NCBI RefSeq assembly: GCF_030409805.1
Contig: NZ_JAUFQP010000010.1
Location: 501,001 to 565,000 of the forward strand
From: Algibacter miyuki
GTDB lineage: Bacteria > Bacteroidota > Bacteroidia > Flavobacteriales > Flavobacteriaceae
Length of the DNA: 64,000 nucleotides
Direction: 5' to 3'
Below the pieces are notes generated by a model. The model saw only the letters and a program-made list of their open reading frames with translations. It was not told the origin of the DNA and did no database searches. Position numbers and translations under genes: made by a program. Positions 56,883 through 64,000 of this stretch are shown here, piece by piece. Position 1 is the first letter of the stretch; the number at the start of each line of letters is the position of its first letter.

Positions 56883-58406
56883 TTACTCTACTGGTTTTAA
56901 TTCCACGTAATCTAAACCAAACTTACGGTCGTATAATAGAAGTTCTGGCTCACTAACATCTACTATAATTTTAAGTTTCACAAAGTATTCATTATCGAGT
57001 TCTTCGTTAATAAACACAGGAATATCATAAACATCACCAATAGGAACAATGCCTTCTTCAAGGTTACTTACTACTAATGGTCCTATTTCGTTTACTACTA
57101 CATTACCATCTGCATCTTTATAACTAAATTCAAAACGTAACTTGGTGTTTTGAGCTGCTCCAATTGCAGAGAATTTTAAGTTGATAGTATAACTTGCAGA
57201 TAACACATTACTGAACGCTATTTCAAAAAAGTTGTTACTGTTACTGCCATCTGGATTTGCTAATAAACTTACAGTATTAGTAAATTTTCCTGACGCCACC
57301 TCTTGAAACTTTTGTACTACTGAAAAATCTGTTAAAGATCCAATAGTTCTTCTTTTATTGTTTTCAACTTCGTAACGAATATCCTTATAAATAACATTAT
57401 TTACATCGTAATTTAAAGCACTAACATCAAACACATTACCATTACTTAAAGTTTCAGTATTAGTTATGGCCCCTGCTTCTAGCATAACCATGTTTCCAAC
57501 TGTGTTTTCAATTAATGTTCCATCTAAGTCTGCTACTTCTAAAGCAGGAAACGTGAGATTGTTGAAAATGGCTCTATCGGTATTACTTTTTATAGAATCT
57601 TCAACTGGATATTGGTAATAATCCTTAAAACGATCGTAGATTCCTGCATAAGCATCATCTCCTAAACCTATAAAGGTAAAACGATCTTCTTCTGAACTTA
57701 AATCTCCAATAGTTTTAAATTGGGTATTTGATGAGCTAAAAACAGAATCGTAAACCGTTTGCCCTAATGTATTAGTTCCTGTTTTAACACTTCTTGCTTC
57801 ATCGAAAAGAATTTCGTTATACTGCGAAAAGTATTCCATTAAAACAGTGTATTGGTCTATATTGTCGTTAAGGAATCCCCAGATATTCGGTTTTACACTT
57901 AAAACGCTTGACATTTTATGCACAATACCATTTGATGTTAAAACATCTTGTTCTAACACATCAACACCTCCAAAAGTAACTTGTCCATCTACATTAGAAA
58001 ACTCGATATATTTATCGTTAAGCATTTTTACAAATACTTGGTTTTCATTTATTGTAGAACCATAAGAAAATCTAGAAATATGATTTCCTATTAATTGTGC
58101 TAATGCATCTGGATCGTTTAATACATCGGCAGATACTAAAGCTAAGGCTTCGTTGTTTGGTGCCCAAACAGTAAATGCTTGTGAAGAGCTAAGCAATTCT
58201 TCAAAACCGGCTTGCTTAACGAGTTCTACAAAGGTTGAAAAGTTAGTATCACTAGATAATGTTTCTAAAATACTAGATTCTAACCTTTGATCTTCTTGAC
58301 CGTAATGGTCGTCCAAGGCATCCTCCTTACAACTAAAAGTTACAAGGACAATAAGAACGGCACATAAACGGCCTAGGTTAAATATGAAATTATGTTTATT
58401 ATTCAT
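56883..58406 (-). CDS. Fasciclin (FAS1) domain lipoprotein, second copy
   Basis: The start is the ATG at 58406 (507 residues); a longer frame would need a TTG at 58433. It has a lipoprotein signal (VLVTFSCKEDALDD) and a FAS1 domain at about 30-175 (STFVELVKQAGFEELL, FTVWAPNNEALALV, NGIVHKMSSVL). A divergent second FAS1-like region runs to about 340 and a C-terminal beta-sandwich ends in DYVELKPVE. FAS1 domains mediate adhesion or ligand contact; as a surface lipoprotein beside SusCD it probably helps capture a substrate, like SusE/SusF. It follows its paralogue after 27 bases. Confidence 0.85.
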   Translation of the reverse strand: MNNKHNFIFNLGRLCAVLIVLVTFSCKEDALDDHYGQEDQRLESSILETLSSDTNFSTFVELVKQAGFEELLSSSQAFTVWAPNNEALALVSADVLNDPDALAQLIGNHISRFSYGSTINENQVFVKMLNDKYIEFSNVDGQVTFGGVDVLEQDVLTSNGIVHKMSSVLSVKPNIWGFLNDNIDQYTVLMEYFSQYNEILFDEARSVKTGTNTLGQTVYDSVFSSSNTQFKTIGDLSSEEDRFTFIGLGDDAYAGIYDRFKDYYQYPVEDSIKSNTDRAIFNNLTFPALEVADLDGTLIENTVGNMVMLEAGAITNTETLSNGNVFDVSALNYDVNNVIYKDIRYEVENNKRRTIGSLTDFSVVQKFQEVASGKFTNTVSLLANPDGSNSNNFFEIAFSNVLSASYTINLKFSAIGAAQNTKLRFEFSYKDADGNVVVNEIGPLVVSNLEEGIVPIGDVYDIPVFINEELDNEYFVKLKIIVDVSEPELLLYDRKFGLDYVELKPVE

Positions 58407-58433
58407 TATAAGTTCTTTAATTATTAAATTCAA

Positions 58434-60092
58434 TTAGTCGACTGGTACAAACTCAATATAATCGATAGGAATACCTCCCGATCTTATAGTTTCAAAACGA
58501 AGTACATGACTTTTTTGTTCAGGCATAAGCAAATCATCAATAATGATAAATCTAGCAAAACCAGCTGTTTCATATGATGTTGCTGAAATTTTATCATCAT
58601 TATTATCTCCTACTTTAAGTCCTCTAACATAACCTAAAGATCTTAATTCAAGAGAATCTTCATCTGGCCAACCAATCCCTAATTCACTAGGGTTAGATCT
58701 CATATCCCATTGTGATCCAATAGGCTGTCCATCCCAATAGGTTTGGAATATTGGTCTACCATTATTACCTGTGTTTCCACAAACACGAAGTTCGTATTTA
58801 CCTTTGGGTAATACCGGTGTGTCAAACTCGATCCAGGTTACAGCACCTAAATTTAACACCGATTTATTATCGTATGCAGGGGCAGAATTTCTAAGGATTC
58901 TAATTCGAACTGCAGGAAACACACGTACCGACTCAAAACGATCTGAATCATACCAAGTATTATATCCAATTTTACCAGCTTGGAATTCAGGTAAACTTGT
59001 ACCGAAATCAAACATTACATATTTTGCCTTTGGAATAAATATGGTAAATAATTTATTAACCGTATGATATACACCATTTTTGGCTGGGAAATTACTGTCT
59101 TCTGAAATTAAAGAAGTCCAAGTATCATTTACTCCCGTCTCGGTTTCATTTAACTTAAGTTCTTTATCTGTTTTAAAAGATTTTATAGCATTTTTTGGTA
59201 AAACCGTACTAACAAAAGAATCTGAAGGGAAATCTGCAGAATACAAGAAGCTTTCTGTAGCATGATATCCCATAAATCTGTTTAATTCGTTTAATTCGTT
59301 GGTATAATCTGTATCACCTGGAGATATTCTTTCGGCTAATTCTGCAAAAGAGTTAATGCCTTCTTGAGCGTAAACAGCATCTGATTCAGCTAAAATGGTG
59401 AAATTATTTTTAGAACCTGTTTCACTAAAATATTGAGAAAACTGCTCATAGTATCCTGTTTGTTTTAAAGCTTCAATAAAAATAGTGTGCTTCCCTGCTT
59501 TTTCCATGACAACAGTAACAGGATCGATAAATGGTTCTAAAACCCCAGTAAGCGCATGTATAGTACCATTGTTTGTACGGATATCATATTGATCTAAACC
59601 AACTTCTTTGTTTATTTGAACATTAGCAATACCACCTCCTAATAAATAAGACGTTGTAAGGTAATCTCCTGTATAGGTTGTGTCTCCTAATCTTCCTTCA
59701 ATAAAACTACTTGTAGCTCTACTTGTAGGCAAGGTGTGAAATTTAACCAATACTTTTAAAAAGTCTATTTGTTCTTCCGATGTTAATTCGGCTACCGTAC
59801 TCACATTAAATCGCTCTTGTAAATATGCTTTTATAGCTGTATTAGTAGGTGCTAAACAAGTATAGCTTCCGTAACTTCTTAATGCCGTATAAAATTCTGT
59901 TTTTTGCAGAATTTCAACATACATAGAAAATTTATCTGGGTTAGCTTCTAATACTTCTGATATTGTCATATCAGTAGTCTCTCCGTCTGTGGTAAAAAAT
60001 GTTGTTCCATCAAGAGAATCCTCACAGCTGTTTATTAATAACATAAACAAGCCAAGACCTCCGAGCCAAGTAATTATTTTTTTAGTTTTCAT
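58434..60092 (-). CDS. Fasciclin (FAS1) domain lipoprotein, first copy
   Basis: The 552-residue protein has a lipobox ending in C23 (LLINSCEDSLDG), a FAS1 domain at about 40-190 (YTCLAPTNTAIKAYL, NGTIHALTGVL) and a second at about 195-355 (FTILAESDAVYA, NGVYHTVNKLF). A C-terminal beta-sandwich with KYELRVCGNTGNNGRP ends in DYIEFVPVD, the same closing pattern as its neighbour. The architecture suggests an outer-surface binding protein with two FAS1 modules and a carbohydrate-binding-like domain. It lies 10 bases after the first SusD gene. Confidence 0.86.
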   Translation of the reverse strand: MKTKKIITWLGGLGLFMLLINSCEDSLDGTTFFTTDGETTDMTISEVLEANPDKFSMYVEILQKTEFYTALRSYGSYTCLAPTNTAIKAYLQERFNVSTVAELTSEEQIDFLKVLVKFHTLPTSRATSSFIEGRLGDTTYTGDYLTTSYLLGGGIANVQINKEVGLDQYDIRTNNGTIHALTGVLEPFIDPVTVVMEKAGKHTIFIEALKQTGYYEQFSQYFSETGSKNNFTILAESDAVYAQEGINSFAELAERISPGDTDYTNELNELNRFMGYHATESFLYSADFPSDSFVSTVLPKNAIKSFKTDKELKLNETETGVNDTWTSLISEDSNFPAKNGVYHTVNKLFTIFIPKAKYVMFDFGTSLPEFQAGKIGYNTWYDSDRFESVRVFPAVRIRILRNSAPAYDNKSVLNLGAVTWIEFDTPVLPKGKYELRVCGNTGNNGRPIFQTYWDGQPIGSQWDMRSNPSELGIGWPDEDSLELRSLGYVRGLKVGDNNDDKISATSYETAGFARFIIIDDLLMPEQKSHVLRFETIRSGGIPIDYIEFVPVD

Positions 60093-60102
60093 AGGATTGG
60101 TT

Positions 60103-61557
60103 TTAGTTTTCGTAAAATGGATTCTGTACTAAATTATCATTCAAGTTAATTTCGTTTTGATAAATTGGTAGAAAATATGAATCAGGGTCTGAGTAGTAAC
60201 TTAAAATTTGTTCGTAATCATCTGCTCCAGCTTTAAAATCAACTAAATTTATAATAAGCTCTTGATTTGCAAAATTATTTCGACGCGCAAAACGCAATAA
60301 GTCATACCAACGTTTTCCTTCGAACGCTAATTCTTTTTGGCGCTCTAACAATAACGCTTCTAACAAACTAGATTCATCTTTAGATACATCTAACGGTACA
60401 GAAACAGCACGCTCATGTACACTGCTAATTAATTCGTAAGCTGCATCTAAATCTTTTTTATCTTCAGATAAGATATAAGCTTCTGCTTGCATAAGTATAA
60501 TATCGGCATAACGGTAAAATATAAAATTGTTATAAAACTCGTCACTACCACGATACTCTCCTGTTTCATCTACACCTGCATATTTAAAAACAGCTGAATT
60601 CTCTCTATCAAAAGTACCTAAGTGCCCACGAACATCATCTGGGAATTCTCTAAACAATTCACTCATTCCTTGATACGCTACGTAATTAAGATTAGCGACT
60701 TGAAATGAATTTCTAATTGTTGTTGAAATATCACTAAACTGTAGTTCGAAAATACCTTCGTCTGAGTTTCCTTCAAAGAATATGCTATTAAACCATTCGT
60801 CTCCATTAACTAAGCTATAGCGGCCAAGATCCATTAAATCTTGTGCTGCATCAATACATTCTGTGTATTGCTCGTTCCATAAATAAGCATCTGTAAGTAT
60901 AGCAAGCGCTGCTCCTTTCGTCATTCTCCCTTTATCATGAGCTGTGGATTGTGAATAACCAATATTTAAGTCTTCAACAGCTAAAGTTAAATCGCTAATA
61001 ATTTGAGAAAGTATTTCCTGCTCTGTGTTTTTTGCTGGATAAAAATCGATTTGATTGGTTGATGTTGCAGTTAAAACTAACGGCACTTCTTTAAAGTTCT
61101 TAACCAAGATTAAATACGCTAATGAACGAATAGTAATAGCTTCTGCTTTAAACGTTTTTAATTCTGCTATAGAAAACGTTTGATCTAGTTCTTGTGCTCC
61201 ATCGGCAAACTCTAATACTAAATTACAGTAGTTTATAGTTGCATAAAAGGTACTCCAATTTGTTAAACCATCTGAAGGAAGCATATAATTCCTCATGATG
61301 TTTTCTAGACCTCCACTACCAGAAACCATCATCTCAGCTCTAAGCTCACCCCATTTTAAAACTCTATCGGTAAAGCCAGACTGGTTCATCGATGCATAAC
61401 ATCCTGCCACAGCCGAACTTACTTGTTCTTTATTTTTCCAAAATTCTTGTTGAATTAAGTTGTTCTTTGGTTCTAGATCTAAGTAATCGCTACAAGAAGA
61501 CAATGTTGCGAAAAGCATTGGAACCATTATAAATATTTTAATTATGCTTTTTTTCAT
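60103..61557 (-). CDS. SusD-family lipoprotein (first pair of the fasciclin operon)
   Basis: The 484-residue protein has a lipoprotein signal (ATLSSCSDYLDLEP) and all SusD hallmarks: QQEFWKNKEQVSSAVAGCYASM, ITIRSLAYLILVKNFKEVPL, FIFYRYADIILMQAEAY and LLLERQKELAFEGKRWYDLLRF. It partners the SusC whose gene ends 23 bases upstream. It is only distantly similar in sequence to the SusD at 52079, so the two pairs are not a recent duplication. Confidence 0.94.
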   Translation of the reverse strand: MKKSIIKIFIMVPMLFATLSSCSDYLDLEPKNNLIQQEFWKNKEQVSSAVAGCYASMNQSGFTDRVLKWGELRAEMMVSGSGGLENIMRNYMLPSDGLTNWSTFYATINYCNLVLEFADGAQELDQTFSIAELKTFKAEAITIRSLAYLILVKNFKEVPLVLTATSTNQIDFYPAKNTEQEILSQIISDLTLAVEDLNIGYSQSTAHDKGRMTKGAALAILTDAYLWNEQYTECIDAAQDLMDLGRYSLVNGDEWFNSIFFEGNSDEGIFELQFSDISTTIRNSFQVANLNYVAYQGMSELFREFPDDVRGHLGTFDRENSAVFKYAGVDETGEYRGSDEFYNNFIFYRYADIILMQAEAYILSEDKKDLDAAYELISSVHERAVSVPLDVSKDESSLLEALLLERQKELAFEGKRWYDLLRFARRNNFANQELIINLVDFKAGADDYEQILSYYSDPDSYFLPIYQNEINLNDNLVQNPFYEN

Positions 61558-61580
61558 AATATTTTAATTTTTTATGCTAT

Positions 61581-64000
61581 TTAAAATGATAGATTTACAC
61601 CTACAGTTACTTGTTTCGATCTTGGAGTTTGTTCCGCATCGTAACCTAACTCTTGCCAATCGTTACTAATTCCTCCTTCAGGATCTACTCCCGAATACTC
61701 GGTAAAAGTTAGTAAATTAGTTCCAGTAATATAAACTGAAGCCTGTGTAAAATTCAACTTGTTAATAAATGGCTTTGGCAAATTATATCTTACCGTGATG
61801 TATTTCATTCTTAAAAACGAAGCATCTTCCATAAAACGATCAGATCCTAAAGTATTAACCGTACTACCGTAGATTGCTCTTGGTATATCGGTTTCATCAC
61901 CTTCAAATCTCCAACGTCTTAATACCGCTGTACTTTGATTATCAAAATCATCCATACTTTCTGTATTCATACGTGCAATATTCATTAACTTTTGGTTGTA
62001 TCTAAAGTTAAAGAAGGCATTCACCTGAAAGTTTTTATAACGAATATTTGGTCCAAATCCACCAAATAATAATGGGTTTGCATTACCTAAATACACTACA
62101 TCTAGCTCGTTAATGTTTCCATCTTTATTAACATCTTCATACATCGCTTCACCTGGAGCAAATTCTTTACTGTTATTAAAAACTAAGTTTTTAGGCGTTC
62201 CGTCAAGATCATAAATAATATCTCCATTTCCATCACGAGCTACTAAATCTTCTTGAGTACTAAATACCCCTAAATAACGGTAACCATAGAATGAACCAAT
62301 TGGGTTACCTTCTTGAATTCTTTTTAAATATCCTCCTGGACCTGTTGTTAATGGATTTCCAGACTGTGCTACTTGTGCTTCTGTAATACGTTTAACAATA
62401 TTTGAATTACGTGCTACATTAAAGTTAAAGTCTAAGCCAAAATCTTCATTATTAATAATCTTGGTTCTTACACTAAACTCGATACCTTGATTACTAATAT
62501 CTCCTAAATTTAAATACGGTATTCTTGAAAAACCAGAAGTAGATGGTATCGACGTGTCTTTGGTTAATAAATCTTTAGTATCCTTTTGATAGAATTCTAA
62601 ATCACCACTAACTCTACGGTCAAAAAAGGAATAAGTTACCCCTAAGTTTTTCTGAATTACAGTTTCCCAACGTAAATCGGTTAATTCCATACTGCTCGGA
62701 ATTACTGCTGGCTCATCTAAATAAGAATAGCTATATGTTGTATAGGTGTTATAAGAACCATAGTTTGTTCCTGGTGAGTTACCGTTTACACCATAACTAG
62801 CACGAATACCGATCTCATCTACAAAATCTGCATTTTCCATAAAAGGCTCTGATGACAGAATCCATTTTGCAGCAACACTTGGGAATGTACCATTTCGGTA
62901 GTTTGTACCAAATTTAGAATTTCCTTCTGTTCTAATACCCCCACTTAAAATATAGCGATCTAAATACTGATAGTTAAAAGCAAAATTAGCAGCTAAGGTT
63001 GTGTTTTGCTCAAATGTAGACACAAGTGAGTTTCCAGATCCTTCAACTCTAATATTAGCAATAGGTGTTTGTATATCACTTGTTGGACTATTACTAGCAA
63101 CAGCGACATACCCTTGACTTGTTTTTTCGAATGTTTGAAAAGAGAAACTTGATAAAAACGAATGATCTTCTCCCAATTCTGGCATCCAAATTAATTTATT
63201 ATCGGTACGCATTACAAAAAACTCACCATCATCAAAAGTTGCTCTATTTGCTCCTGAATTCGTCCATGCTGCTCCAATAGCTTCTTCTGGCACAAATCGA
63301 GATTGCTTATCTACATTAATATCAAACGAAATAATAGATCTAAAATCGAAATGTTTATTCGGCTTATAGCTAAATCTGAAAACCGGTGTAATTCTATTAT
63401 TTTCAGTATTATTTTTAGACAACTTAGCCATTGCTACTGGGTTGTAATACGTAACACCATTACCTTGAAAAGAATTTTCAGGTGTAAAATATTGATCGGT
63501 TAAATTCCCATTTTCATCCACTTGATAAATAGATTGATTAGGCATTTTTACTAAAGCTAATGATCTTAAATTAGCTTGTCCTAAACTATTGTCTTTAGCA
63601 TAAGAACGATCTAACGAACCGTGACTATAAGACAACTCGGAAGCAATTGTGATTTTATCAGAAATATTATAATCTAAAATGGCACGTGTTGTAAATAATT
63701 TAAAAGCACTACCTACTGTTGTTCCTAATTGGTTTTTATAACTTCCAGAAACACGGTATGATGATTTTTCTCCACCACCAGATACACTTAAGAAATGCTC
63801 ATTGGTATAACCTCTTTGAGTTATTTCATCCATCCAATTTACATTTTTATTATACAATTCATAATTTTCGTAATCTGGATTGTATGATACAGGATCACTA
63901 TCTGGTAAATCGGTTTTTATTGCAATAAACTCATCCTTAATTAAGGTAGAATATTGATCTCCATTTAACATTGGAATTCCTGATGGTTGTTCAGACGTAC
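61581..64000 (-). CDS. SusC/RagA-family TonB-dependent receptor, 5' end outside the window
   Basis: About 806 codons of the C-terminal part are present; the frame remains open to the right edge, with an internal ATG at 63971 that is not the start. Visible are the plug/barrel transition (MLNGDQYSTLIKDEF), long barrel strands, repeated SusC segments such as ISDKITIASELSYSHGSL and FYGYRYLGVF, a calcium-loop-like DVNKDGNINELDVVYLGN, and the terminal aromatic strand. It is the first visible gene of the operon, so promoter and any STN domain lie beyond 64000. Confidence 0.93.
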   Translation of the reverse strand, partial: TSEQPSGIPMLNGDQYSTLIKDEFIAIKTDLPDSDPVSYNPDYENYELYNKNVNWMDEITQRGYTNEHFLSVSGGGEKSSYRVSGSYKNQLGTTVGSAFKLFTTRAILDYNISDKITIASELSYSHGSLDRSYAKDNSLGQANLRSLALVKMPNQSIYQVDENGNLTDQYFTPENSFQGNGVTYYNPVAMAKLSKNNTENNRITPVFRFSYKPNKHFDFRSIISFDINVDKQSRFVPEEAIGAAWTNSGANRATFDDGEFFVMRTDNKLIWMPELGEDHSFLSSFSFQTFEKTSQGYVAVASNSPTSDIQTPIANIRVEGSGNSLVSTFEQNTTLAANFAFNYQYLDRYILSGGIRTEGNSKFGTNYRNGTFPSVAAKWILSSEPFMENADFVDEIGIRASYGVNGNSPGTNYGSYNTYTTYSYSYLDEPAVIPSSMELTDLRWETVIQKNLGVTYSFFDRRVSGDLEFYQKDTKDLLTKDTSIPSTSGFSRIPYLNLGDISNQGIEFSVRTKIINNEDFGLDFNFNVARNSNIVKRITEAQVAQSGNPLTTGPGGYLKRIQEGNPIGSFYGYRYLGVFSTQEDLVARDGNGDIIYDLDGTPKNLVFNNSKEFAPGEAMYEDVNKDGNINELDVVYLGNANPLLFGGFGPNIRYKNFQVNAFFNFRYNQKLMNIARMNTESMDDFDNQSTAVLRRWRFEGDETDIPRAIYGSTVNTLGSDRFMEDASFLRMKYITVRYNLPKPFINKLNFTQASVYITGTNLLTFTEYSGVDPEGGISNDWQELGYDAEQTPRSKQVTVGVNLSF

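Overview
This window comes from an AT-rich genome of the phylum Bacteroidota, most likely family Flavobacteriaceae. The evidence is a complete gldK-gldL-gldM-gldN cluster (gliding motility / type IX secretion), three SusC/SusD-type uptake pairs, promoters of the Bacteroidota TAnnTTTG type, and the order miaB - sigma-54 activator - lptE - TPR gene - secG - groES - groEL. Almost everything left of 44.5 kb and right of 52 kb is on the minus strand; the block from 45.0 to 51.8 kb is on the plus strand.

Layout. 1-3.7 kb: a class V aminotransferase cut by the left edge, dsbD, and an M16 zinc peptidase reduced to its N-terminal third. 3.9-13.2 kb: a signalling and uptake locus with an ECF sigma factor, a FecR anti-sigma factor, a SusC receptor carrying an STN signalling domain, SusD and two thioredoxin-fold lipoproteins. 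13.4-23.8 kb: an apparent genomic island beside the initiator tRNA gene. It holds a tyrosine recombinase, an unrecognised protein with an in-frame stop before a coding-like tail, a small zinc-finger protein behind a perfect inverted repeat, and a type I restriction-modification set (hsdM, an AlbA_2/ATPase gene, hsdS, hsdR). 24.2-34.7 kb: a secreted leucine-rich-repeat protein, a three-gene RND efflux operon (fusion protein, pump, TolC), an ABC-F ATPase, a DUF983 membrane protein, an intergenic repeat and a FAD oxidoreductase. 34.8-43.5 kb: gldKLMN, an arginase-fold protein with a degraded metal site, and topA. 43.7-44.8 kb: a membrane protein preceded by a terminator and a tiny ORF that look like an attenuator leader or a small RNA.

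45.0-51.8 kb: tRNA modification, a sigma-54 activator, LPS transport, Sec translocation and the GroESL chaperonin. The groES upstream region carries a sigma-54-like -24/-12 element. 52.1-64 kb: one long minus-strand operon with two SusC/SusD pairs on either side of two fasciclin-domain lipoproteins; its first gene runs off the right edge.

The strongest candidates for undescribed biology are the double SusCD / double fasciclin operon, the leader and terminator structure upstream of the membrane protein at 44.5 kb, the arginase-fold protein lacking its manganese ligands beside the type IX secretion genes, and the zinc-finger gene with its large inverted repeat next to the restriction system. 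Functions are assigned from motifs and family knowledge only; no database search was possible.
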